A stretch of DNA of 64,000 nucleotides from Rhodoferax potami (lineage in GTDB: Bacteria; Pseudomonadota; Gammaproteobacteria; Burkholderiales; Burkholderiaceae_C). Positions 8,664 to 17,485 of the stretch are shown in pieces. The notes below the pieces were generated by a model. That model was given only the letters and a program-made list of their open reading frames with translations, had not been told where the DNA came from and did no database searches. The position numbers were made by a program, and so were the translations under genes. The stretch is taken from the NCBI RefSeq assembly GCF_032193765.1, contig NZ_JAVBIJ010000001.1, forward strand, positions 806,001 to 870,000, written 5' to 3'. The stretch's first letter is position 1. Every line of letters begins with the position of its first letter.

Positions 8664-9346
8664 CCGTGAAAAAGATTGCCCTGTTTGACCTGGACCACAC
8701 CCTGATTCCGCTGGACTCTGACTACGCCTGGGGCGAGTTCACCACCGCTTTGGGATGGACCGATGCCGAACTCTTCAAGCAAAAGAACCAGGAGTTCTAC
8801 GAGCATTACAAGGCCGGAACGCTGGATATCCACGCGTACATCCGGTTTGCCACTGCAGCGGTGATCCGCCAAGGCGCTAGCAAATCGATAGCTGCTCACG
8901 CAGATTTCATGAGGGCTATCATCCAAAAAGCCATTCAACCCCAAGCCTTGAAGCTGGTGCAGGATCATCAGGCCGCTGGCGATACAGTCATCATCGTCAC
9001 CGCCACCAACGCTTTCGTCACACGGCCGATTGCCACTGCGTTTGGCGTTGAAGAGTTGATCGCAGTCGATCTCGTGAAAGACGATGCCCCCGGCGGCACC
9101 GGTTGGTACACGGGCGAGATTGCCGGTGTGCCGTCTTTCCGCGAAGGCAAGGTCACGCGGGTGAACCAGTGGCTGGCAGACCGCGGTTGGGGCTGGGACA
9201 CCGTCCACACCACCTTCTATTCAGACTCCATCAACGACGTGCCGCTGATGGAAAAGGCCGATGTGGCCGTGGCCACCAACCCCGATCCGCGCTTGCGCGC
9301 ACTGGCCGAGCAGCGTGGATGGCGCATACTCGAGCTCTTCTCCTGA
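8660..9346 (+). CDS. HAD-IB family hydrolase (SerB-like phosphatase)
   Basis: Cytosolic haloacid-dehalogenase-fold phosphatase, 228 residues. Motif I is DLDHT with nucleophile D10 and acid D12; motif II TAT is in IIVTATNAFVTRP; motif III/IV are GKVTRVNQWL and FYSDSINDVPLMEKAD. The helical cap after motif I matches subfamily IB (phosphoserine/histidinol phosphatase-like). Substrate cannot be named. Residues 73-88 (ASKSIAAHADFMRAII) are encoded by a copy of the dispersed repeat described below, in the cap region. Overlaps hda by four bases; pcnB follows 30 bases later. Confidence 0.88.
   Translation: MTVKKIALFDLDHTLIPLDSDYAWGEFTTALGWTDAELFKQKNQEFYEHYKAGTLDIHAYIRFATAAVIRQGASKSIAAHADFMRAIIQKAIQPQALKLVQDHQAAGDTVIIVTATNAFVTRPIATAFGVEELIAVDLVKDDAPGGTGWYTGEIAGVPSFREGKVTRVNQWLADRGWGWDTVHTTFYSDSINDVPLMEKADVAVATNPDPRLRALAEQRGWRILELFS
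8874..8934 (+). repeat. Dispersed repeat, copy inside the HAD gene
   Basis: GCTAGCAAATCGATAGC followed by TGCTCACGCAGATTTCATGA and GGGCTATCATCC. Read in register ATA-GCT (I77-A78) as part of the HAD protein. Best reference copy for the family. Confidence 0.75.
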
Positions 9347-9376
9347 CCCGCGGGCAGGACTGTTAGGAACAAGAAC

Positions 9377-10954
9377 TTGATCAAAAAATTTATCGATAAA
9401 TTGCTGGGCAAATCCCCCGCTGCACCGGGCGGCAAGCCCAACTTCGGCAAACGGATGGAAATCCCGGTGTCGGTGCACGGCATCGACCCCAGCTTGGTGG
9501 ACGACCGTGCCATCAACGTGGTGCGTACCCTGCAGCAAGCGGGTTTTGAGGCGTATGTGGTGGGCGGTGCGGTGCGCGACCTGCTGGTCGGCTTGCGGCC
9601 CAAAGACTTCGATGTGGCAACCAACGCCACACCGGAGCAGGTCAAAGGATTGTTCCGTCGTGCGTTCATCATCGGGCGGCGTTTCCGCATCGTGCACGTG
9701 GTGTATGGCCGCGGGCGTGAGCATGAGGTGATCGAGGTATCGACCTTCCGCGCCTATCTGGACAACGCCGCTGCCGAACAAGTCGCCGGCAACGAGCGCA
9801 CCAGCAAGAGCGAGCTGGCCAACTTGAAGCATGCCGTGGACAGCACCGGCCGGGTGCTGCGCGACAACGTCTGGGGCCCGCAGGAAGAAGACGCGGTGCG
9901 CCGCGACTTCACCATCAACGCGATGTACTACGACCCTGAAACCCAGATCGTCGTGGACTACCACAACGGCCTGAAGGACTCCAAGAGCCGCACCTTGCGC
10001 ATGATCGGCGATGCGGCCACCCGGTATCGCGAAGACCCGGTCCGCATCATCCGTGCGGTGCGCTTTGCGGCCAAGCTCAGCCCCCTGGGTTTCAAGCTCG
10101 AGCCCAAGACCGCCGGCCCCTTGGTCAAGAGCCAGAAACTGTTGCACGACGTGCCCCAAAGCCGCCTGTTTGACGAAATGCTCAAGCTGCTGCAAACCGG
10201 GCACGCGTTGGCCTCCATCGCGCAACTCAAAGAACTGGGCTTGGCGACCGGCATTTACCCCCTGCTGGATGTAGTAGTAGAGCGCGCGGGCCAGAGCTTT
10301 GTGGAAGCCGCCCTGAAAGACACCGACCGCCGCGTCGGCGAAGGCAAGCCGGTGGCGCCCAGCTTTTTGTTGGCCTGTGTGCTGTGGGACGATGTTCGCA
10401 AGGGCTGGGACCAGCGCTTGGCCCGCGGCGAACACAGCCACCCGGCCTTGCAGGATGCGATTGAAGATGTGTTCAACGCCCGCATCGGGGATGTCTCCGG
10501 CCGTGGCAAGTTGGCTGGCGACATGCGGGAAATCTGGTTGATGCAGCCCCGCTTTGACAAGCGCGTAGGTAGTACGCCTTTTGGCATGGCCGAACAACCC
10601 CGGTTCCGTGCCGCTTTCGACTTCATGCGCCTGCGTGCGGACGCAGGCGAGGTGGACGAGGTGCTGGCCGACTGGTGGCAAGAATTCAGCATGGCCAGCG
10701 ACGATGTGCGCCAGGACATGGTGGACCAGGTCCGCGCCGAGCAACAGCAGCAACGCAAGCAAGCCCCCAAAGGTCCACGCGTTGCCAAGCAGCCCCGTGA
10801 ACCCCGCGCCGCTGATGCAGCGCCCAGCGGCCTCGCAGAAGATGCGCAGCAAGGAGCCGCTGACACTGGTGGTGATGCGCCGCGCAAGCGCAAGCGTCGT
10901 CGTCGCAGCAATGCCAGCCGTGGCGCCGGCAGTGCCGGACCTGCGGCCGAATAA
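9377..10954 (+). CDS. pcnB: Poly(A) polymerase I
   Basis: Adds 3' poly(A) tails that promote RNA decay. The 525-residue product has the class II nucleotidyltransferase signature GGAVRD (63-68) with catalytic D77 and D79 in DFDVAT, then FRRAFIIGRRFRIVHV, RRDFTINAMYYDP and REDPVRIIRAVRFAAKL, typical of bacterial poly(A) polymerase rather than CCA-adding enzyme, and a basic tail with RKRKRRRRSNASRG. Start is TTG 9377 with AGGA about eight bases upstream; no later ATG or GTG would keep the conserved start. Within the hda-folK run, nine bases before folK. Confidence 0.93.
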   Translation: MIKKFIDKLLGKSPAAPGGKPNFGKRMEIPVSVHGIDPSLVDDRAINVVRTLQQAGFEAYVVGGAVRDLLVGLRPKDFDVATNATPEQVKGLFRRAFIIGRRFRIVHVVYGRGREHEVIEVSTFRAYLDNAAAEQVAGNERTSKSELANLKHAVDSTGRVLRDNVWGPQEEDAVRRDFTINAMYYDPETQIVVDYHNGLKDSKSRTLRMIGDAATRYREDPVRIIRAVRFAAKLSPLGFKLEPKTAGPLVKSQKLLHDVPQSRLFDEMLKLLQTGHALASIAQLKELGLATGIYPLLDVVVERAGQSFVEAALKDTDRRVGEGKPVAPSFLLACVLWDDVRKGWDQRLARGEHSHPALQDAIEDVFNARIGDVSGRGKLAGDMREIWLMQPRFDKRVGSTPFGMAEQPRFRAAFDFMRLRADAGEVDEVLADWWQEFSMASDDVRQDMVDQVRAEQQQQRKQAPKGPRVAKQPREPRAADAAPSGLAEDAQQGAADTGGDAPRKRKRRRRSNASRGAGSAGPAAE

Positions 10955-10962
10955 ACCCGGCC

Positions 10963-11436
10963 ATGCAGCGCGAGCCTGTCGAGGCCTATATTGGCCTTGG
11001 CGCCAATTTGGGTGATCCCATGGCGGCCTTGCGGCAGGCCTTGGGTCGATTGGCAGAACTGCCCCACACAGAGGTGATTCGGGCGTCCGGCCTGTATGGC
11101 AGCACGCCGGTGGATTCCAGTGGGCCTGATTATGTGAATGCGGTGGCCTGCGTGCGCACGCGTTTGACCGCGCCCGCGCTGCTTTCGGCCCTGCAGGCGC
11201 AAGAGAACCAGGCCGGCCGTGAGCGCCCGTACCGCAATGCCCCTCGTACCCTAGACCTTGATGTGCTGCTTTACGGCAGTGCCCGCATGGCCGGGTCGGT
11301 ATTGACGGTGCCTCACCCGCGCATGACAGAGCGCGCCTTCGTGTTGATGCCCTTGGCCGAAATCGCGCCGGACCTTGTATCAGCCACGCAGCTGGCCGCG
11401 GTGAGTGATCAAGGAATCTGGCGGCTGGCAGGGTAA
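10963..11436 (+). CDS. folK: 2-amino-4-hydroxy-6-hydroxymethyldihydropteridine diphosphokinase
   Basis: HPPK of folate biosynthesis: transfers pyrophosphate from ATP to the pterin. The 157-residue product has AYIGLGANLGDP at the start, SGLYGSTPVDSSGPDYVNAV, and the PROSITE-type block RPYRNAPRTLDLDVLLYG holding the Mg-binding Asp pair, then VPHPRMTERAFVLMPLAEIA. Full family length. Follows pcnB by nine bases, the usual pcnB-folK order in betaproteobacteria. Confidence 0.96.
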   Translation: MQREPVEAYIGLGANLGDPMAALRQALGRLAELPHTEVIRASGLYGSTPVDSSGPDYVNAVACVRTRLTAPALLSALQAQENQAGRERPYRNAPRTLDLDVLLYGSARMAGSVLTVPHPRMTERAFVLMPLAEIAPDLVSATQLAAVSDQGIWRLAG

Positions 11437-11453
11437 ATCCCCGTCTTTTCTCC

Positions 11454-11491
11454 ATTCTGTAACCGGTTACCCCGTGGTTAAATTACAGAAT
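11454..11491. promoter_or_regulatory. Nested palindromes upstream of the chemoreceptor gene
   Basis: ATTCTGTAA (11454-11462) and TTACAGAAT (11483-11491) form a perfect 9-bp inverted repeat that encloses the separate palindrome GTAACCGGTTAC (11459-11470). The region ends 17 bases before the MCP start, just before its AAGGAG ribosome site. Could be an operator or an RNA hairpin masking the leader. Confidence 0.4.
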
Positions 11492-11508
11492 AATTAAAGG
11501 AGATTGGA

Positions 11509-13119
11509 ATGCAGTTCAACCGGATGCGGCTGGCCACCAAGCTGTGGTCGGCCATGGCCGTCATGGTCGTTTCGTTGGCGCTCATCATTGCCTTTACCGC
11601 TTTGCAGTCGCGCAAGTCGCGCGAGGCCTATGGCGCGGTGAATGCCACCATGGTCACCCAAATCAAGCACGCCAACCAGCTGGCGGCGCTGGAAGATGTC
11701 AATGCCACCCGCGCGTACGCGGTGGTGGTGTCCACCGACCCGGGTGTCGCCAAAGCCTTCAAAGATGAAATCAGCGCGAGCAACAGCCGCATTGAAGAGC
11801 TGCAAAAGACCATTGAAGCCAGTGACCTCAGCGAAAAAGACCGGCAACAGCTCGCCAAAATAGCGTCGTTGCGCAAGACGTTACAGGATTTGACCAGCCA
11901 GACGGCCTTGCTCAAGGTCACCAAACCGGCGGAAATGCCAACGTTTGTGGAGACCCAATACCGCCCTGCGGTCATGGCGCTGCAGCAAGGCCATGCCGAA
12001 TTTGTAGCCATGCAAGACGCAGCCAGCGAAGGCCTGCGTGAGAACTTTGAGTCCGAAGGCCGCAAACTGATCGTCATGTCTGCCGGTGGGCTGGTGGTGC
12101 TGATCGTTGGGATTTTGCTCGGGGCGGGGTTCTTGATCCGCTCGATCAAGCAACCCTTGTCACAGGCCAATGCCTTGGCAGCCCGTATTGCGGAAGGCGA
12201 TTTGAGCTCTGCGGTCGACGAGTCAAGGGCGGATGAGTTCGGCGACCTGATGCGCTCTCTGGCTGCGATGAACCGGGCCTTGTCGCTCATGGTGGCCCAG
12301 GTGCGCCATAGCACTGACAGTATCGCCACTGCCAGCAGCGAAATTGCCACGGGCAATAACGATTTGGCCCACCGCACCGAAGAAACCTCGAGCAATCTGG
12401 CGTCTACCGCGTCCAGCATGGACAGCTTGACCCAAGCCGTGCGCATGAGCTCCGACAACGCCCGGCAGGCCGGTACCCTGGCGGCCAACGCCTCCAGTGT
12501 CGCGCAGCGCGGCGGCGACGTCGTGACCCAAGTGGTGCAGACCATGCAAGAGATCGATGCCAGCAGCAAAAAAATTGCAGACATCATCAGCGTGATTGAT
12601 GGGATCGCCTTTCAGACCAACATCCTTGCCCTGAATGCTGCGGTCGAGGCGGCCCGGGCCGGCGAGCAAGGGCGAGGCTTTGCGGTGGTGGCCTCCGAAG
12701 TGCGCTCGCTTGCCGGGCGCAGCGCTGAGGCCGCTAAAGAAATCAAAACCTTGATCGGCACCTCGGTCGACAAGGTAGAGCACGGCACCCAGCTGGTGAC
12801 GACAGCCGGTGCCACGATGCAAGAGATTGTGCAAAGCGTGCGCCGGGTGGTGGATGTGATTGGCGAGATCACAGCCGCCTCGAGCGAGCAGAGCAGCGGT
12901 ATTGCAGACGTGAATCACGCCATTTCGAACCTCGACCAGATGACCCAGCAAAACGCAGCATTGGTCGAAGAAAGCGCCGCCGCTGCCGAGAGCCTGCGCG
13001 ACCAGGCGGCGCAGTTAGCACAGGCGGTAGCCGTGTTCAAGGTAGATGCGTATGCTGGCAGCAATCGCCCGCTGGCTCCGCAATTGCCGGGTCATGCGCA
13101 TCACTTGAGGCTGCGCTAG
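11509..13119 (+). CDS. Methyl-accepting chemotaxis protein
   Basis: Inner-membrane chemoreceptor signalling to CheA/CheW, 536 residues. Order: short cytosolic start; TM1 at about 11-31; a helical periplasmic sensor (about 33-187, four-helix-bundle type); TM2 at about 188-211; HAMP with [20 protein letters not shown]; then the long coiled-coil signalling domain with the hairpin tip [20 protein letters not shown] and [20 protein letters not shown]. The ligand is not evident. No C-terminal CheR-binding pentapeptide is visible (ends HAHHLRLR). AAGGAG lies before ATG 11509. No che genes are nearby. Confidence 0.95.
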   Translation: MQFNRMRLATKLWSAMAVMVVSLALIIAFTALQSRKSREAYGAVNATMVTQIKHANQLAALEDVNATRAYAVVVSTDPGVAKAFKDEISASNSRIEELQKTIEASDLSEKDRQQLAKIASLRKTLQDLTSQTALLKVTKPAEMPTFVETQYRPAVMALQQGHAEFVAMQDAASEGLRENFESEGRKLIVMSAGGLVVLIVGILLGAGFLIRSIKQPLSQANALAARIAEGDLSSAVDESRADEFGDLMRSLAAMNRALSLMVAQVRHSTDSIATASSEIATGNNDLAHRTEETSSNLASTASSMDSLTQAVRMSSDNARQAGTLAANASSVAQRGGDVVTQVVQTMQEIDASSKKIADIISVIDGIAFQTNILALNAAVEAARAGEQGRGFAVVASEVRSLAGRSAEAAKEIKTLIGTSVDKVEHGTQLVTTAGATMQEIVQSVRRVVDVIGEITAASSEQSSGIADVNHAISNLDQMTQQNAALVEESAAAAESLRDQAAQLAQAVAVFKVDAYAGSNRPLAPQLPGHAHHLRLR

Positions 13120-13123
13120 GGAC

Positions 13124-13154
13124 CAAAAAAACGCTGCCGAGGCAGCGTTTTTTT
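13124..13154. terminator. Bidirectional rho-independent terminator
   Basis: Perfect stem ACGCTGCC/GGCAGCGT with a 2-nt centre, flanked by A7 and T7, between the convergent MCP and RidA genes. Confidence 0.85.
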
Positions 13155-13176
13155 ATGGGTTCACCGGGATGGCCAA

Positions 13177-13635
13177 TCAGGCGATTTCGGCAATCAGCTC
13201 GATTTCCACGCACGCACCCATCGGGATCTGGGCGACACCGAAGGCGCTGCGGGCATGTGCGCCGACTTCGGGGCCGAAGACTTCACCCAAGAGCTCGCTC
13301 GCGCCGTTGGTCACCAAGTGTTGCTCGGTGAAATCGCCGGTGGAGTTCACCAAAGACATGACCTTGACAATGCGTTTGACCTTGTTCAGGTCGCCCACCG
13401 CAGCGTGCAGGGTACCCATCAGGTCGATCGCGATCGCACGCGCTGCCGCTTTGCCTTGCTCGGTGGTGGTGTCTTTGCCCAACTGGCCGACCCAGGGCTT
13501 GCCGTCTTTTTTGGCGATGTGGCCGCTCAGGAACACGAGCTTGCCGGTTTGCACAAACGGCACGTAGGCTGCTGCCGGAATGGCAACAGGTGGCAAGGTG
13601 ATCTGGAGTGCGGCGAGTTTGTCGTAAATGCTCAT
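13177..13635 (-). CDS. RidA family protein (YjgF/YER057c/UK114)
   Basis: Probable enamine/imine deaminase of 152 residues that clears reactive 2-aminoacrylate-type intermediates; cytosolic trimer in the family. LVFLSGHIAKKDGKPWVGQL and the late GAHARSAFGVAQIPMGACVEIEL hold the conserved Arg (here in HARSAFGVAQIP) and Glu of the RidA cleft. The length places it with the longer, atypical subgroup rather than the ~128-residue archetype, so the substrate may differ. Single gene, ending at the shared terminator; upstream of it lies a repeat copy. Confidence 0.88.
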   Translation of the reverse strand: MSIYDKLAALQITLPPVAIPAAAYVPFVQTGKLVFLSGHIAKKDGKPWVGQLGKDTTTEQGKAAARAIAIDLMGTLHAAVGDLNKVKRIVKVMSLVNSTGDFTEQHLVTNGASELLGEVFGPEVGAHARSAFGVAQIPMGACVEIELIAEIA

Positions 13636-13665
13636 GGGAAATCTCTCAGGTTTACAAGTAAAAAG

Positions 13666-13722
13666 TGCATCTGGCGCTCAGAGAATGCGCGCCTATAGCT
13701 ATCAAAAGTATAGCAATTCCGT
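13666..13722 (-). repeat. Dispersed repeat, intergenic copy
   Basis: On the minus strand GGAATTGCTATACTTTTGA, then TAGCTATAGGCGCGCATT. A degenerate copy of the family upstream of the RidA gene and downstream of the transglutaminase gene. Confidence 0.5.
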
Positions 13723-13764
13723 AGCGGGCAAAACGTCTCCACCGGATGGCAGTCGCTTTGTTTA

Positions 13765-14763
13765 TTACGACTGCGACTGCGATTGAGACATGCCCGCCGC
13801 AGGGCCTTGCGTTTGGGTTTGGATCTGCGGCGCCTCATTATGCGCAGGGGCCGCAGCTGGTGGGCGGTCAGTGCGGATCTCTTCGACGGTGACACCCACC
13901 GTCAGCGTGTGCCGTGACCCGCCATGGATGACGCCCCGCAGCGGCGACACATCGCCAAAATCCCGCCCGGTTGCCACGGTGACATAGTCGACCCCGGGGG
14001 CGTGCCAGCCCCAGCGGTTGTTGGTCGGGTCGAAATCCACCCAGCGCTCACCCTCAGGGAGGTCCGGCACATAGATGCTCACCCAAGCGTGGGACGCGTC
14101 GCTCCCGATGAGCTTGACTTGTCCGGGCGCAGGCTGGGTCAACAGATAGCCGCTGACATAGCGGGCAGGCAGCCCCATGCTGCGCCAGCAGGCCAGCATG
14201 ATGTGGGCAAAGTCCTGGCAGACGCCTTTGCGCTGCTCTAGGGCTTGCAGTGCCGGGGTGTTGATCTGGGTGCTGTGGGACTCGTAGGTGAAGTCGGTAT
14301 GGATCCGCTCCATCAGGTCGCAGGCTACTGCGATCAGGCTGCTGCCGGCGACAAAGCTCGGGCGCGCATAGCCCGAGAACTCCAGCTGCCGCGGCACAAA
14401 CGGGCTGGCAAATACAAACTCTGCAGCAGCCTCGTAAGCCGCACCGGCCTGAAAGCGCAGCCGGTCCCGCAGGGTCTCCCAGGGCAAACTGCTCTCCGGG
14501 CTGATGTGCTCGCGGGTAGACACCAGACTGCAAGCCCGCACCTGCAAGACGCTATGGGGTATCTGCAGTGAGAAAAAACAGCGCTGGTTACCGAACACAT
14601 CCGCTGCGCTGCGCTGCTGGGCCGGCTGCGGGTTGATGATCAGGCTGTGGCTCAGCACATGCTGGCTGCCATGGGCGCGCGGCTCCAGATAGGCCACATG
14701 CTGCGCCGTCTCGACGGCGGGCTGGTAGTCGTAGCGGGTTTCGTGGGTGACTTGCAGCAGCAT
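13765..14763 (-). CDS. Transglutaminase-like protein of the ATP-grasp/alpha-E system
   Basis: Cytosolic protein of 332 residues. An N-terminal beta domain (LLQVTHETRYDYQPAVETAQ) precedes a transglutaminase core with a full triad: Cys in RKGVCQDFAHIML, His in SDASHAWVSIYVP and Asp in WVDFDPTNNRW. C-terminal RDFGDVSPLRGVIHGG and HTLTVGVTVEEI are usual for this subfamily, which is known to accompany circularly permuted ATP-grasp and alpha-E proteins. The last ~30 residues are low complexity and end QIQTQTQGPAAG then MSQSQSQS. Its ATG overlaps the stop of the fusion gene by one base (TGATG), implying coupling. Substrate unknown. Confidence 0.88.
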   Translation of the reverse strand: MLLQVTHETRYDYQPAVETAQHVAYLEPRAHGSQHVLSHSLIINPQPAQQRSAADVFGNQRCFFSLQIPHSVLQVRACSLVSTREHISPESSLPWETLRDRLRFQAGAAYEAAAEFVFASPFVPRQLEFSGYARPSFVAGSSLIAVACDLMERIHTDFTYESHSTQINTPALQALEQRKGVCQDFAHIMLACWRSMGLPARYVSGYLLTQPAPGQVKLIGSDASHAWVSIYVPDLPEGERWVDFDPTNNRWGWHAPGVDYVTVATGRDFGDVSPLRGVIHGGSRHTLTVGVTVEEIRTDRPPAAAPAHNEAPQIQTQTQGPAAGMSQSQSQS

Positions 14764-17387
14764 CAGGTACCCACGCTTTGTTTGGTTTCGCCCGAGTGGG
14801 TGAAATAGGTGGTGCTGATGTCCTCAGAAACCGTGTAAGCGGCTTGGCATAGGGACTTGAGGAGCCTCCGCAGCGGGCCCATCACCGGCCCATCGGCCGG
14901 GCTTTCACACAGAGTGGCCAAGTCCCAGCGGTCAGGCGATGGCACTTGCAAGCTCATTTCGCTGAGTTCATGGGCGGGGCTCTGGGCGAGTTTGGCCAGG
15001 CGGCCCCGCAGCGTGTGAGCGACCCACGCCAGTGAGCGCGGGTTGTCGCGGTCCAGCACCAGCAGGTCGATGAGCGCCGCTACATCGCGGCTCTGCTGGT
15101 ACTGGGCATGAAACGTGATGGTGCTGTCAAATAAGCCGAGCAAGGCCTCAAACCCACCATCAGTGTCGACGGCGCCGGTCTCCAGTGACTGGTCCAGGGC
15201 AGTGGCCAGAAAATTCAGCCGTTCCACATGCCGGCCGATGCTCAGCAGGCGCCAGCCATCGTCCCGGGTCATGCGGTCGGTTTGGGCGCCGGTGATGGCG
15301 GCCAAGTGGTCACTGGCGTCTTTGAGAATCCGCAGGGCCTGGTTGGGTGCGTAGTCGCCTTGCGCGGCCAATTGGGCGCAACGCTGGAAAACCTCTTCCT
15401 CGGCCCGTACGATGGTGGCCCAGTGCTCCTGGGACAAGCGTTCGCGCACCGTGGCGGCTGCCATCTTCAAAGCGCGCATGTTGTAGCCCACGCCGGTCGC
15501 GCCATCGGGCGAGGCCAGGCTGGCGATGATGGAGCGCTCAAAAACGCGCCGCGCTTGCACCGCAGACGGCACCCCGGGGAGGACCAGCGTGTTGATTTGC
15601 GCCAGCTGCGTGAGCCATTGCAGCAAAGGCGTGCTGGACTGCTCTTCGCCGCCGAGGTATTCCAGCGCCAGGCGGGCCAGGCGGATGGTGTTGTCAGCCC
15701 GCTCGGTATAGCGACCCAACCAATACAGGTTTTCTGCAGCGCGGCTGGTGACCAAACGCTTGCGCTGGGCCAACACGGCAGGGGTGAGGGTGGTGGGCAG
15801 CAGCGTGGTGGTGTCGACCTCGCCACGGGTGAGCGCCCAGACGTCGGCGCTGCTGCCGCCGCGTTGCATCGAGGCAATGTCCGTGCTCGTGCCCGCCACC
15901 CGGGCCAGGCCGCCGGGCAGTACCTGCCAGGCCGGTTGGCCTTGGGCGTTGCGGCCGGCAGACACGGCGAACACCCGAAGCATGACGGAGCGAGCCTCCA
16001 TGCCTGCTGATCCACCTTTACCGTCGGCAGGGTTACGCCAAGTCGGCATTTGCGACAGGGGCATATAAGCCTGCACCGTATGCTCTTCGCTTTGGCGCAC
16101 GATGCGGCCGGCCAAGCGGTCCAATGCGCTTTGCTGCAAGGTGTGGCCCAGCATCGCGTCAAAGCTGGGGTGGATGCTGGAGCCGGGGTAGGTCGGCTTG
16201 ATGGTGCGCTCGCCGAGCAAGGGCAGGGCGGCTTCCATGGCGCTGCGCTCGCCGCACCACCAGGTAGGCAAGGCCGGGAGACTCAAGCGCTCACCCAGCA
16301 AGGCTTGGGCGATGGCCGGCAGAAAGCCCAGCAGCGCGGGCGACTCTAAAAACGCAGAACCGGGGGTGTTGGCCACCAGCACGTTGCCGGCGCGTATCGC
16401 TTGCAACAGGCCCGGCACACCCAGGGTGGAGTCGGGCCGCAGCTCCAGCGGGTCGAGGTACTGGTCGTCCACCCGCTTGAGCAGGCCGTGTACCGGCACC
16501 AGGCCACGCAGGGTCTTGAGGTAAAGGCGCTCATCGCGCACCAGGAGGTCGCTGCCTTCGACCAGACTCAGGCCGAGGTAGCGGGCCAGGTAAGCGTGCT
16601 CAAAATAGGTTTCGTTGTAAGGGCCGGGTGTCAGCAGGGCGATATGGGCCTGGGCACCAGCGGGGCTGGCGTTTTTCAGGCTGTCCATCAGGGCGCGGTA
16701 AGTGCTGGCCAAGCGCTGTACCTTGAGCGCCTGAAACGCCTGCGGGAACTGCCGGGACACGGCAAGCCGGTTTTCCAGTAAGTAGCCAAGCCCGCTCGGT
16801 GCCTGGCACCGCTGGCTCACTACCCACCAATTGCCGTCCGGCCCGCGGGCGAGATCAAAGGCTGCCACATGCAGGTGTACCCCGCCCACCGGCTGCACGC
16901 CGGCCATGGGACGCAAGTAGCCGGGGTGGCCGTGCACCAGAGCGGGCGGCAAAAGACCCTGCTGCAAGAGCTGCTGCGGGCCGTAGACATCGGCCATGAC
17001 TGCTTCCAGCAGTTGCATGCGCTGTTGCACGCCTGCCTCGATATGGGCCCAATCCGGTGCATCAACGATCAGCGGAAACAAGTCTAGCGACCAGGGGCGT
17101 TGGGGGCCTTCGGCGTCGGCATACACGTTGTAGGTGACGCCGTTGTCACGGATCTGTCGCTGAAGGCTGGCAATATGCTGGTCGAGTGCAGCCTCGCTGC
17201 TGCCCTCCATATTGTTAAAGAATTGCCGCCACACGCTCGTCAAATGTGCGTCGGTAGCTCCTGAATTGATAGCGCCACGGAGTTCGTCAAAATGGCTTTC
17301 ATGGGCGCGGCAGGCGCGCGCGAAGCGCAGTACGTCGGCTGCGCTTTCGGTGCTGGGGTCGGGGCGGGATTCGTCAGGATGTGTCAC
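14763..17387 (-). CDS. Circularly permuted ATP-grasp / alpha-E (DUF403) fusion protein
   Basis: One 874-residue chain. Residues ~1-490 are the type 2 circularly permuted ATP-grasp domain (DUF404/DUF407; NVYADAEGPQRPWSLDLFPL, HPGYLRPMAGVQPVGG, LLTPGPYNETYFEHAYLARY, DQYLDPLELRPDSTLGVPGL), expected to form amide bonds using ATP. Residues ~540-874 are the helical alpha-E domain (RAAENLYWLGRYTERADNTI). A split version of both domains lies at 26.8-29.3 kb. The frame is open to TTG 17435; GTG 17387 is chosen for its codon but no ribosome site decides. Residues 39-52 (AINSGATDAHLTSV) come from a repeat copy. Product unknown. Confidence 0.86.
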   Translation of the reverse strand: MTHPDESRPDPSTESAADVLRFARACRAHESHFDELRGAINSGATDAHLTSVWRQFFNNMEGSSEAALDQHIASLQRQIRDNGVTYNVYADAEGPQRPWSLDLFPLIVDAPDWAHIEAGVQQRMQLLEAVMADVYGPQQLLQQGLLPPALVHGHPGYLRPMAGVQPVGGVHLHVAAFDLARGPDGNWWVVSQRCQAPSGLGYLLENRLAVSRQFPQAFQALKVQRLASTYRALMDSLKNASPAGAQAHIALLTPGPYNETYFEHAYLARYLGLSLVEGSDLLVRDERLYLKTLRGLVPVHGLLKRVDDQYLDPLELRPDSTLGVPGLLQAIRAGNVLVANTPGSAFLESPALLGFLPAIAQALLGERLSLPALPTWWCGERSAMEAALPLLGERTIKPTYPGSSIHPSFDAMLGHTLQQSALDRLAGRIVRQSEEHTVQAYMPLSQMPTWRNPADGKGGSAGMEARSVMLRVFAVSAGRNAQGQPAWQVLPGGLARVAGTSTDIASMQRGGSSADVWALTRGEVDTTTLLPTTLTPAVLAQRKRLVTSRAAENLYWLGRYTERADNTIRLARLALEYLGGEEQSSTPLLQWLTQLAQINTLVLPGVPSAVQARRVFERSIIASLASPDGATGVGYNMRALKMAAATVRERLSQEHWATIVRAEEEVFQRCAQLAAQGDYAPNQALRILKDASDHLAAITGAQTDRMTRDDGWRLLSIGRHVERLNFLATALDQSLETGAVDTDGGFEALLGLFDSTITFHAQYQQSRDVAALIDLLVLDRDNPRSLAWVAHTLRGRLAKLAQSPAHELSEMSLQVPSPDRWDLATLCESPADGPVMGPLRRLLKSLCQAAYTVSEDISTTYFTHSGETKQSVGT
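17226..17278 (-). repeat. Dispersed repeat, copy inside the ATP-grasp/alpha-E fusion gene
   Basis: Minus strand: GCTATCAATTCAGGAGCTAC then CGACGCACATTTGACGAGCG. Very close to the second comEC copy (GCTACCAATTCAGGAGCTGC). Read as A-I-N-S-G-A-T-D-A in the same register as the other coding copies. Confidence 0.65.
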
Positions 17388-17485
17388 TGTGACCAAGTAT
17401 GCCAGCAAGGGCTGATTTCTTCGGTCTGCAAGCAATCACTATGCCGGTCATACTTTCGGCCAAGCCCACTCGCCGGATATACCCC

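Noticed and set aside
9221..11455. 744-codon open frame antisense to the HAD, pcnB and folK genes
   Set aside because: Opposite strand of three certain genes; long antisense frames are expected from the high GC third-position bias. No recognisable domain.
17388..17435. Extension of the ATP-grasp/alpha-E fusion to TTG 17435
   Set aside because: Possible but not supported by a ribosome site or family sequence; GTG 17387 used instead with the doubt stated.
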